Of a stretch of 64,000 bases of DNA, positions 1-10,390 are shown one piece after another. Source of the DNA: Begonia masoniana (Eukaryota; Streptophyta; Magnoliopsida; Cucurbitales; Begoniaceae); contig CM039510.1 in assembly GCA_022432975.1 (NCBI GenBank), positions 34,707,677 to 34,771,676 of the forward strand. Reading direction: 5' to 3'. A model generated the notes under the pieces. That model saw only the letters and a list, made by a program, of their open reading frames with translations, searched no databases and was not told the origin of the DNA. A program made the position numbers and the translations under genes. The stretch's first letter is position 1. The number at the start of each line of letters is the position of its first letter.

Positions 1-2
1 TT

Positions 3-3000
3 GTTCGGGATTGCCCAATGCCCGACACCAGGACGGGTCAAGCCGTGCCAAGAGTGTTTGCAATGATGGAGGATGTTGATGATGCTGATTTGCACACAGC
101 AATAACAGGTACAATTTTGGTGTGTGATGTACCTGCTTATACCTTGTGGGATACTGGGGCCACACATTCATTTGTGTCGGGGGACTTCGTAGTTAGACAG
201 AAGGTTAGTTCTACGTTGTCCGATCAGCCCTACAGCATTATGCTACCGTCCGGAGAGTTTATGCACTCCGAGCGGGTCATACGGGGTGATGTAGTGTCAG
301 TAGGAGACCAGAAGTTGTACGCCAACCTCATCGTTATTGGTATAAAAGGGTACGACGTCATTCTGGGGATGGACTGGCTATTTAGACATCATGCCACCAT
401 CGACTGTAGGTCCGGGCTCGTGACTTTTAAGCGCCCGAACAAAGTAGAGTTCTCCTATCAGGCAATACCAAAGAAACATAGTGTGCCTGTTATATCCACC
501 TTGAAAGCTCAACAGCTGATGAGGTCAGGATGTGTCGGATTCCTTGCCAACGTGGTAGATGTTCAAAGACAAGGTGAGGTGGAACTTCAAAATATTTTGG
601 TAGTTCGAGACTTCTCAGAGGTCTTCCTGGATGATTTGCCGGGATTGCCACCTGATCGTGAGATCGAGTTCGAGATCGATGTGTATCCTGGTGCTGAACC
701 AGTATCGAAGAATCCGTACCGCATGGCACCAATAGAGCTGAAGGAGTTGAAGACTCAGCTGAAAGAACTGGTGGACAAGGGTTTTGTGTGCCCAAGTTTC
801 TCCCCGTGGGGTGCTCCCGTCTTATTTGTTAAGAAGAAGGATGGGTCCCTACGGATGTGTATTGACTACCATGAGTTGAACAAGTTGACGATTAAGAATA
901 AGTACCCGTTGCCAAGAATCGACGACTTATTTGACCAGCTACAAGGGGCTCGGGTATTCTCAAAGATTGACTTGCGCTCCGGATATTACCAGTTGAAGGT
1001 CAGAGCAAATGATATTCCAAAGACCGCCTTCAGGACCCGGTACGGGCATTACGAGTTCTTGGTGATGTCGTTCGGATTAACTAATGCTCCAGCAGCATTT
1101 ATGGACCTGATGAATAGGATATTCCAAGATGTCTTGGATAAATTTGTGATCGTTTTCATCGACGACATTCTGGTTTACTCCAGAAGTAAGGCCGAGCATG
1201 AGGGGCACTTGGCAATTGTGCTATCGACTCTGAGGCAGCATCAATTATATGCCAAGCTGTCAAAGTGTAAATTCTGGTTGAGTAGGATTAATTTCCTAGG
1301 CCATGTGGTGTCTGCTGAAGGAGTATCTGTGGACCCGACTAAGATTGAGGCTGTAAGGGACTGGCCAAAGCCGAGGAATGCAAGCGAAGTACGAAGCTTT
1401 ATTGGACTAGCTGGTTATTACAGGAAGTTCATTAAAGACTTCTCCGTGATAGCAAAACCTATGACCAGCTTAACAAAGAAAGACATCAAGTTCAGGTGGT
1501 CTGAAGCATGTGAAGTGAGCTTCCAGACACTCAAGCGAAAATTAACCACGGCTCCTCTACTAGTGTTGCCAACTGAAGACGGAAAATTCAGCGTATATTG
1601 TGATGCGTCCAAGATTGGCTTGGGGTGTGTATTAATGCAAGAAGGGAAAGTGGTGGCATACGCATCCCGACAATTGAAAAACCACGAGCAAAACTACCCT
1701 ACTCATGACCTTGAGTTAGCGGCAGTTGTGTTTGCGCTGAAGGTATGGAGACACCACCTATATGGACAATCTTGCGAGGTGTTTTCTGATCACAAGAGTT
1801 TGAAGTACATCTTTACTCAGAAAGAGTTAAATATAAGGCAAAGGCGGTGGTTAGAATTCGTGAAGGATTACGATGTTGAGATTAAATACCACCCGGGGAA
1901 AGCCAATGTGGTAGCCGATGCGTTGAGCAGGACGCCGTCTACTATACAACCGGCCTTGGCTACCATCTCACTGCCTTTGAGGACAGAGATCCAGAAGTTT
2001 GAACTGGAGGTAGTTTCTAAACTATCGGTCGTACTGGCAAATCTAACGTTACGGCCAACCGTTCTGGACCGAATTAAAGAGGCCCAGAAGACCAATTTAA
2101 AAGAGATGGCTGATATTGTGAGCAAGTTACCTATGGCCTCTTCCGATTTCAGTTACTCGGGAGACGGTATTCTGAAGTTCAAAGATAGGTGGTATGTTCC
2201 GAAAGATGAAGAGTTACGGAAGGACATCTTGTCGGAAGCCCACTCATCTTCTTTCTCTGTACATCCCGGTAGCACGAAGATGTATCAAGACTTGAAACTT
2301 CACTTCTGGTGGCCGAACATGAAGAATGAAGTGGCCAAGTATGTGGAGTCTTGTATGATATGTCAACAGGTCAAAGCTAAACATCAACGACCAAGTGGAA
2401 CGCTTCAGCCTCTCCCGATCCCCGAATGGAAGTGGGAGAACATTACAATGGACTTCGTTGTTGGCCTGCCAAGAACAGTTAAAGGCCATAATAGCATATG
2501 GGTCATAGTGGACAGATTGACGAAATCGGCCCATTTTCTACCTGTGAAGACGACATTCTCTATGGATTAGTACGCAGAACTATATATTATTGAGATTGTC
2601 AAGCTGCATGGTATTTCGGTGTCAATCGTTTCGGACCGAGATCCTAGATTCACTTCCAGGTTTTGGAAAAGCTTGCAAAGCTCCTTGGGCACTAGACTGG
2701 ACTTCAGCACGGCGTTTCACCCACAGACGGATGGACAATCTGAGAGAACGATTCAGACATTGGAGGATATGTTAAGGGCGTGCGTGCTGGAACTTCATGC
2801 TCCTTGGAGTAGATATTTGCCACTTGTGGAGTTTGCCTACAACAATAGCTATCAGGCTACCATCGGCATGGCTCCATATGAAGCACTTTATGGCAGAAAG
2901 TGTAGGTCCCCGTTGTGTTGGGATGAAGTTGGGGAAACCAAGCTTATCGGCCCCGAGATACTACAACAGATGTCTGGAGTAATAACGGCAATCAAGCAAA

Positions 3001-3488
3001 GAATCCAAGCTGCACAAAGTCGACAGAAAAGCTATGCAGACCATCGGAGAAGAGATTTAGAGTTTACTGAGGGTGATGAGGTGTTTTTGAAGGTGTCACC
3101 TTTCAAAGGCGTGATGAGATTTGGCAAGAAAGGGAAGCTAAGCCCAAGATTTGTTGGGCCTTTTTCCATTTTAAAGAAAGTTGGGAACATGGCCTACAGA
3201 CTACAGTTGCCAGCGTCAATGGATGGGGTTCACAATGTTTTTCATGTTTCGATGCTGAGAAAGTGTGTGCGGGATCCAACTCAGATCGTGCAACATGTGG
3301 ACTTTGACATCATGCCGACACTTACATATGAAGAAAGGCCCATACAGATTCTGGATACCTCAGTCAAAGTGTTGCGCAACAAAGTGGTCCCGTTGGTGAA
3401 AGTTTTATGGCGTAATCACAACGTGGAGGAAGCCACATGGGAAAGACAAGAAGATGTTAGAGCCCAATATCCGGACCTCTTCGCTTAA
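3..3488 (+). pseudogene. Family A gypsy copy 1: protease-RT-RNase H-integrase, one in-frame stop
   Basis: This is the polyprotein of a Ty3/gypsy element of Tekay/Del type; the window opens at the last cysteine of the Gag zinc knuckle (VRDCP). Visible in order: aspartic protease ([10 protein letters not shown], nt about 140-170), reverse transcriptase with intact FIDDILVYS (about 1155-1185), RNase H starting [10 protein letters not shown] (about 1600), an HHCC integrase zinc domain (about 2250-2380), an integrase core with its D, D and E ([30 protein letters not shown]), and a C-terminal chromodomain-like end ([16 protein letters not shown]). A single TAG at 2568-2570 interrupts integrase; the reading frame is otherwise continuous from 3 to 3488. 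The related integrase at 17198-19162 has Gln there, so a C-to-T change is likely. In the first 2.1 kb I find about five differences from copy 2. The ATG at 18 is internal, not the real start. Confidence 0.93.
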
Positions 3489-3510
3489 GCAAATTTTGGG
3501 GACAAAATTT

Positions 3511-3528
3511 CTGTTAAGGTGGGTGGAA
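3511..3528 (+). promoter_or_regulatory. Polypurine tract of family A copy 1
   Basis: A purine-rich stretch (AAGGTGGGTGGAA) lies directly before the LTR start TGTAACACCCGG, where plus-strand DNA priming takes place in LTR retrotransposons. Confidence 0.7.
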
Positions 3529-4108
3529 TGTAACACCCGGCATTTTTGCCATGTAATAGTTTTTCCCGGATCGTTTAAACGGGATTAATATTATATTAAT
3601 ACAATGAATATTTTGGTTAAAATGATGGAATGTTTGAGGGAAAACCAAACTAAGTGTAATCAAAACAAGCCAACTAGGTTAAAAGCTAATGGAAGGGTAA
3701 ATGTGGAAGTGATTATGGTAGGTGGAAGCAAACCAATGGATGAGTGCCAAGTGGCAACTTGTTGAAGAAGATATGTCTTCTCTTCCTCCTACGTGAAGCT
3801 CACTTCTACCTCCCATTTCTGTTTTCTCTCTTCCAAGCGATTGAAACAAAACTTCCACACTTTGTTTCTCCAACATTTCTCCGTTTTTTTTTCAGCAAAG
3901 GTGAGCGTCTTTTAACGCTAACAAGTTTGGACAAGTTTAAAGTGAGTTTTTACCGAAGTTTAGGGTTTCAGTTTTGGGTGAAAACTCACTGTTTTGGATG
4001 AAAACACGTTGGTGTGTTTTCTAAAGTGTTTTAAGTGTGTTTGCTGCGTTTCCTACGTGATATTAGTTAGCATTTGTAGCGTTTAAATTCTGTACATTCA
4101 TGTTACAG

Positions 4109-4783
4109 ATCCGAACTCTCCAGGGACGTTCGAGTACACTGCATTGCCGCAAACAGGTAAGTTCATACCCGTAGGCTGGCCCTTAAGGCCCTACATCTCG
4201 GAGGTACTAGGTTTTTCATTCTGTTGGCTGGTTTCGGGTAGAAGGGTTAGAGTTAAGTTCTGTAGTTTCTGTTCAGGTTTCTGTTGTTTTATCTTCTTGT
4301 TCTCTGCTGTACCAACTGTAAGCACTGTAAATGTCCATGCATACACGATTTTCTGAAAGTTCATGCAAAACTGTTTTCTGTACACGGTTTTGAAGTTAAT
4401 CAAAATAAAATCTGACTATCTGTAATGTACTGGTTAAGTGCGGGACGGGGACTGGCCCTCTGGTTTTATCCTTCTCTGGGAATCTGAAAATAAATTGTCC
4501 CTAGCAAGGACCCTCTGGTTTTATCCCTCCCTGGGAGTCTGAAAATCTGCTGTGCCTGATAGTGCACCTTCTGTTTGCCAGTTCCCCTATAAGCCCCACT
4601 TAAACCCCTCTGCCACTGAAACGTAATGTTCTGTACTGTCACTGTGTTTCTGAAAACCGCATGCATAGCATTATGCATCACTGCATTTATATGTTCTTAC
4701 TGAGTTTTAGACTCATAGGTGAACTCTCTGATGTAGGTACTGAACCCGAACATGAGGACTTTGTGCCTCAATCTGACGAGTAG
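4109..4783 (+). other. Putative two-exon micro-ORF inside the family A LTR
   Basis: Exon 4109-4156 follows TTACAG and reads through PGTFEYTALPQT. It ends ACAG|GTAAGT. The proposed 580-nt intron is 4157-4736 with acceptor GATGTAG. The next exon continues in phase 1 as GTEPEHEDFVPQSDE and stops at 4781-4783. The same arrangement occurs in six other LTRs in this window. Splicing is inferred from sequence only, and no start codon upstream of exon 4109 was established. Confidence 0.35.
4691..4783 (+). CDS. Unspliced 30-codon micro-ORF in family A LTR
   Basis: An ATG-initiated ORF begins MFLLSFRLIGELSDVG and ends in the acidic tail VPQSDE. It reads straight through the proposed splice acceptor. 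ORFs without indels occur at the same place in three other family A LTRs (43498-43590, 60732-60830, and 56368-56460 on minus). It has no recognised homologue, and it may simply be the exon 3 frame extended back into the intron. Function unknown. Confidence 0.25.
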   Translation: MFLLSFRLIGELSDVGTEPEHEDFVPQSDE

Positions 4784-6176
4784 ATGGCTGGTGGCTCGAG
4801 CTCTCGGGGTGGTTGCTGCAGTCAGACACAGTTTTCTGTCCCGAGGTTTAAGTCTTAGTTTTTAAAGTAAAGGTCATAGTTGTAAACTCTTCTGGAAATT
4901 CTGCTGTGTTTGTTTTAAAAACTCTGTTAAGGCTCTGTGATTCGTTTTAAAAACCTGTAGGAAATTCTGGTGGATGTATATATATATTGTATAAGTTCTG
5001 ATGGTCAAGATTTTGATCTCTGTCGATAGTTGATAGATGTCTCCTGAAATATTCTGTATTAATGTCTTGAAATGTTTTGAAAACATTCTGTAATTGCTTG
5101 AGTTCTCCCTTTTCAGGTCATGCATGGATGGTCTCGAATTTTAGAGCTATCCATGCAGTTTGTTTTCTTGAAATCTGTCATTTGTAATGAAGGTCTGAAA
5201 CCTGTATGCCTTCTGTTGTGCTCGAGAACCATGTTTTGATGTGGTTTGAGAATCTGAGACGTTTAAGTCTTCTGTTTTTATGCCCTCTGTCTGTATGCTT
5301 TCCTGTCAAAAGTTGTAAATTCTGTCTTTAAAACTATGTCTTCTGATTACATCTACCGGTAGGAATTTTGCCTGCATCTACCGCCAAACAGTGTTTCTGC
5401 CTTAGGTTTTCATCTTCCGATTTAAATTGCTATCTTCATCTTCCGATGACGTCAGAACATCTTCCGGCTGACGTCATCACCTTCTGCCGATTACGTTCAC
5501 TACCTGTATCTGCCGATGACGTCATCACATCTTCTGATGACGTCATCACACATCCCGATTTCACCTGCCTGCCTTCATCTTCCGATGACGTCAGAACATC
5601 TTCCGACTGACGTCATACGATGATTTCTGCCTATATCTTCCGCTCAGTTTTACTCGTCTTCAGTTTCTTTTCTTCTGACGATTACGTTTAATGCTTGTAT
5701 CTTCCGGTTGACGTCATCCATCTTCCGGCTGACGTCATCTCCTCTTCCGGCTGACGTCACTCACTGTTTACTTCTTCCGATTTCAGAGCATCATTTTGGT
5801 TTAATTTCATCTACAGCCCAATAGTATTCTGCCTCTTTGAAAAACTAAGTCTTCCGCCAAATTTCTGCCTATGCCTTCCGACTTCATTCCCTATTTTCTG
5901 CTGCTATTTATACTCTGTTACTCACTGTAGTTTCTTCTCCTGTGTAAAGTTATGCTCTTTTAGGGTTTGCATTGACAGTGCATGTTTTCTGTCATTCGGT
6001 TCTGTTTTCTGTTAAAGTTTTAAAAGTTCAGTTGGCTTTCATAAGTTGTTCCAGTAACGCTGTCTGTTCTGTTTATGTTAAAAAAAAAAAATAGTCACCG
6101 TTTTCTGCAAATGACCCAGAGTGACGGCTTGGTTCTCGGGTTCCGATCGGGATCCGGTTTCGGGCTGTCACAGTTA

Positions 6177-6188
6177 TGGTATCAGAGA
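6177..6188 (+). promoter_or_regulatory. Primer-binding site, family A copy 2
   Basis: TGGTATCAGAGA, four bases after the LTR end, matches the 3' end of initiator tRNA-Met except for the last base. It is the start site for minus-strand DNA synthesis. Confidence 0.85.
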
Positions 6189-6333
6189 GACAAGGTTTTA
6201 AAACCGATTCTGTGAAATGTCTGACTGCACAACCTGCCACGTGAGATCGCTCCACCAACTGTAAGTGTTTAAAAACTTCTGTAAAAGTTCTGTTTATTAA
6301 GTTAGGTTATTCTATTTATAGAGTTTATTAGAA

Positions 6334-8949
6334 ATGGTGAGAGGACATCAAGAAGAGTCAAGCGAAAGCTCTAGAGCCATTGACCGACTAACCGAACTGG
6401 TGGGTGCACAGTCACGCATGGTTGAACACATGGTGGCTACCGATGATAACAAAGTACATCAGTTCATTCAAGGGCTAAAGATGGATTTATTACGTGGGAT
6501 CACGACTGGAGGTTTCGATGAGGCACCGTATGTGAAAGTGGTGGCCAAGGCTTATCAGTTAGAGGCCTTAGAAATAAAGTCCCAGAGACAAAGAGATTCA
6601 CCAAGAGGGATTATTCGAAGTGTTCCTCAACAGCAACAACAACAACAAAGAGGTCAGAATTTACAACCTCAACAGCAACAAAACAGGGGCATTAAAAGGC
6701 CCAATGAAGCCATCCTCTACCAAGACAAAGGAAAGAGACCAATGGGGGCTCCTCAGCCTTTAGTATGCCCACAGTGCCAGAAACCTCACAGAGGAGAATG
6801 TAGGCTTGCTGCTAGCCAGTGTTTTCGATGCGGCAAAGTAGGCCATCTTGTTCGGGATTGCCCAATGCCCGACACCAGGACGGGTCAAGCCGTGCCAAGA
6901 GTGTTTGCAATGATGGAGGATGTTGATGATGCTGATTTGCACACAGCAATAACAGGTACAATTTTGGTGTGTGATGTACCTGCTTATACCTTGTGGGATA
7001 CTGGGGCCACACATTCATTTGTGTCGGGGGACTTCGTAGTTAGACAGAAGGTTAGTTGTACGTTGTCCGATCAGCCCTACAGCATTATGCTACCGTCCGG
7101 AGAGTTTATGCACTCCGAGCGGGTCATACGGGGTGATGTAGTGTCAGTAGGAGACCAGAAGTTGTACGCCAACCTCATCGTTATTGGTATAAAAGGGTAC
7201 GACGTCATTCTGGGGATGGACTGGCTATTTAGACATCATGCCACCATCGACTGTAGGTCCGGGCTCGTGACTTTTAAGCGCCCGAACAAAGTAGAGTTCT
7301 CCTATCAGGCAATACCAAAGAAACATAGTGTGCCTGTTATATCCACCTTGAAAGCTCAACAGCTGATGAGGTCAGGATGTGTCGGATTCCTTGCCAACGT
7401 GGTAGATGTTCAAAGACAAGGTGAGGTGGAACTTCAAAATATTTTGGTAGTTCGAGACTTCTCAGAGGTCTTCCTGGATGATTTGCCGGGATTGCCACCT
7501 GATCGTGAGATCGAGTTCGAGATCGATGTGTATCCTGGTGCTGAACCAGTATCGAAGAATCCGTACCGCATGGCACCAATAGAGCTGAAGGAGTTGAAGA
7601 CTCAGCTGAAAGAACTGGTGGACAAGGGTTTTGTGCGCCCAAGTTTCTCCCCGTGGGGTGCTCCCGTCTTATTTGTTAAGAAGAAGGATGGGTCCCTACG
7701 GATGTGTATTGACTACCGTGAGTTGAACAAGTTGACGATTAAGAATAAGTACCCGTTGCCAAGAATCGACGACTTATTTGACCAGCTACAAGGGGCTCGG
7801 GTATTCTCAAAGATTGACTTGCGCTCCGGATATTACCAGTTGAAGGTCAGAGCAAATGATATTCCAAAGACCGCCTTCAGGACCCGGTACGGGCATTACG
7901 AGTTCTTGGTGATGTCGTTCGGATTAACTAATGCTCCAGCAACATTTATGGACCTGATGAATAGGATATTCCAAGATGTCTTGGATAAATTTGTGATCGT
8001 TTTCATCGACGACATTCTGGTTTACTCCAGAAGTAAGGCCGAGCATGAGGGGCACTTGGCAATTGTGCTATCGACTCTGAGGCAGCATCAATTATATGCC
8101 AAGCTGTCAAAGTGTAAATTCTGGTTGAGTAGGATTAATTTCCTAGGCCATGTGGTGTCTGCTGAAGGAGTATCTGTGGACCCGACTAAGATTGAGGCTG
8201 TAAGGGACTGGCCAAAGCCGAGGAATGCAAGCGAAGTACGAAGCTTTATTGGACTAGCTGGTTATTACAGGAAGTTCATTAAAGACTTCTCCGTGATAGC
8301 AAAACCTATGACCAGCTTAACAAAGAAAGACATCAAGTTCAGGTGGTCTGAAGCATGTGAAGTGAGCTTCCAGACACTCAAGCGAAAATTAACCACGGCT
8401 CCTCTACTAGTGTTGCCAACTGAAGACGGAAAATTCAGCGTATATTGTGATGCGTCCAAGATTGGCTTGGGGTGTGTATTAATGCAAGAAGGGAAAGTGG
8501 TGGCATACGCATCCCGACAATTGAAAAACCACGAGCAAAACTACCCTACTCATGACCTTGAGTTAGCGGCAGTTGTGTTTGCGCTGAAGGTATGGAGACA
8601 CCACCTATATGGACAATCTTGCGAGGTGTTTTCTGATCACAAGAGTTTGAAGTACATCTTTACTCAGAAAGAGTTAAATATAAGGCAAAGGCGGTGGTTA
8701 GAATTCGTGAAGGATTACGATGTTGAGATTAAATACCACCCGGGGAAAGCCAATGTGGTAGCCGATGCGTTGAGCAGGACGCCGTCTACTATACAACCGG
8801 CCTTGGCTACCATCTCACTGCCTTTGAGGACAGAGATCCAGAAGTTTGAACTGGAGGTAGTTTCTAAACTATCGGTCGTACTGGCAAATCTAACGTTACG
8901 GCCAACAGTTCTGGACCGAATTAAAGAGGCCCAGAAGACCAATTTAAAA
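6334..8949 (+). pseudogene. Family A gypsy copy 2: Gag-Pol with internal gag deletion, truncated after RNase H
   Basis: The ATG at 6334 (MVRGHQEE) matches the Gag start of copy 3 at 62451. Relative to copy 3, exactly 435 nt (145 codons) are missing in frame between RMVEHM and VATDDNKV, removing the capsid core but keeping the frame. Then follow a Gln-rich linker, the zinc knuckle [14 protein letters not shown], protease [12 protein letters not shown] with FIDDILVYS, and RNase H. Homology to copy 1 stops at about 8950, just after RNase H; the integrase zinc domain, core and chromodomain are absent. The frame runs on to 9099 through LTR sequence, adding about 50 meaningless residues. RT and RNase H look intact, but with no capsid core and no integrase the copy cannot be autonomous. 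Confidence 0.92.
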
Positions 8950-8962
8950 GACCGAATTAAAG
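8950..8962 (+). other. 13-bp templated filler at a deletion junction
   Basis: GACCGAATTAAAG at 8950-8962 is an exact copy of 8914-8926, placed exactly where pol joins the middle of an LTR. Copied filler of this kind is typical of end joining that primes on nearby sequence. Confidence 0.75.
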
Positions 8963-9582
8963 GTGATTTCACCTGCCTGCCTTCATCTTCCGATGACGTC
9001 AGAACATCTTCCGACTGTCGTCATACGATGATTTCTGCCTATATCTTCCGCTCAGTTTTACTCGTCTTCAGTTTCTTTTCTTCTGACGATTACGTTTAAT
9101 GCTTGTATCTTCCGGTTGACGTCATCCATCTTCCGGCTGACGTCATCTCCTCTTCCGGCTGACGTCACTCACTGTTTACTTCTTCCTATTTCAGAGCATC
9201 ATTTTGGTTTAATTTCATCTACAGCCCAATAGTATTCTGCCTCTTTGAAAAACTAAGTCTTCCGCCAAATTTCTGCCTATGCCTTCCGACTTCATTCCCT
9301 ATTTTCTGCTGCTATTTATACTCTGTTACTCACTGTAGTTTCTTCTCCTGTGTAAAGTTATGCTCTTTTAGGGTTTGCATTGACAGTGCATGTTTTCTGT
9401 CATTCGGTTCTGTTTTCTGTTAAAGTTTTAAAAGTTCAGTTAGCTTTCATAAGTTGTTCCAGTAACGCTGTCTGTTCTGTTTATGTTAAAAAAAAAAAAA
9501 ATAGTCACCGTTTTCTGCAAATGACCCAGAGTGACGGCTTGGTTCTCGGGTTCCGATCGGGATCCGGTTTCAAGCTGTCACA
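8963..9582 (+). repeat. Truncated family A LTR (3' part)
   Basis: The sequence matches 5558-6172 of the LTR at 3529 with only a few substitutions and ends GTCACA at 9582. The first about 2 kb of the LTR and all of integrase are missing, so the deletion ran from RNase H into this LTR. It retains several TGACGTCA motifs. Confidence 0.88.
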
Positions 9583-10181
9583 AGTGGTGTTCGTAAGGCT
9601 GCTCCCTTCTATTCCTCCCCATCCTATGGCTTGGATGCTGCATAGTAAGGTGGAAGATCATCCTCACAAGCGCGCGCTAGAGTATAGTCCTCTTGAGGAT
9701 TATCAAATCTGAAAAGGTGTTCAAAGAGCGCCTCTAAGACCAACAAGCCTCCATTCGACTACAACTTTTGTTTCTGATCGCATCTATCCAAGATATTTTC
9801 AGGGTCTCTTCTCCACACATAAAGTAAGAACTATTTAAAATTTCAGATTATTTTGATAAACATTGAAGAAGATGTGCTTTAGTAAAATTGAGTAATTATC
9901 GGGTGGACAAACGAATTTATTGATCAACAGATTTGGTGTTCTTTTTGTAACGACTATATCTTTTTAACCAAAACGAATTTATCTTTGAAATTGTCAGACC
10001 ATCTTTTAACATTACTTAAAAAGAAGTTATTAAAATTCCAAGTCGTTTGATGCAAGATAAAATGAGTTACTGGTTGGAGTCTGCTCGGCCAACATTGAGT
10101 TAGCCAAATAGCACATATTTGTATTACTTGTCATTGTGTTTGTGCAGCCATCTTTAAATAGGTATATAGAAGTCTATTATT
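9583..10181 (+). repeat. Probable 5' LTR or flank of the CRM-like element
   Basis: No gene is visible. The last 150 bp, with a TATA-like TTTAAATAGGTATATAGAA at about 10152, directly precede a PBS, so this end is probably the LTR of the element at 10182. I could not find a convincing LTR start. A short ORF end at about 9583-9712 matches nothing I recognise. Confidence 0.45.
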
Positions 10182-10193
10182 TGGTATCAGAGC
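10182..10193 (+). promoter_or_regulatory. Primer-binding site, CRM-like element A
   Basis: TGGTATCAGAGC is an exact initiator tRNA-Met primer site, about 200 bp before the Gag ATG at 10391. Confidence 0.8.
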
Positions 10194-10390
10194 TGGTTGA
10201 GTTGCTTGGCACATTAGGTCTTGTTTGTGGGCTGTTGTTTACATCATTTAAGAGTCCTAGTTCTTGGCCAATTTACCTTGTCACACTGTTTTGAAGAAAT
10301 TCCTTTTTTTAATCTACGGGTGCGTGTGATTGATTCAGCAATCTTGAGGATTGTTTTGTGTTTTATTCAACTACATTTAGTGGAGATGCG

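Larger units (their letters stand above)
3529..6172 (+). repeat. Family A LTR, shared by copies 1 and 2
   Basis: The 2,644-bp LTR starts TGTAACACCCGG after a polypurine tract and ends GTCACA just before a PBS. It serves as 3' LTR of the pol at 1-3528 and as 5' LTR of the element at 6173. The 5' half has a CCAAT-like stretch, pyrimidine-rich leader sequence, and a strong donor AAACAG|GTAAGT (4156/4157) with a TGATGTAG acceptor (4736). The 3' half (about 5440-5760) is packed with TTCCG and TGACGTCA motifs. A TATA-like CTATTTATA lies near 5905, downstream of that cluster. This LTR has the motif cluster but no tandem array, so it is close to the unexpanded state. I see no unrelated insertion in it. 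Confidence 0.92.

Noticed and set aside
18..20. ATG at 18 as polyprotein start
   Set aside because: The frame is open from the window edge, and the residues before it (VRDCP) are the end of the Gag zinc knuckle.
9380..9712. 110-codon ORF
   Set aside because: It crosses the end of the truncated family A LTR into flanking DNA; the two halves are unrelated.
10182..10193. tRNA-like sequence near TGGTATCAGAGC
   Set aside because: Only the 12-base primer match is present, with no cloverleaf; these are primer-binding sites, not tRNA genes.
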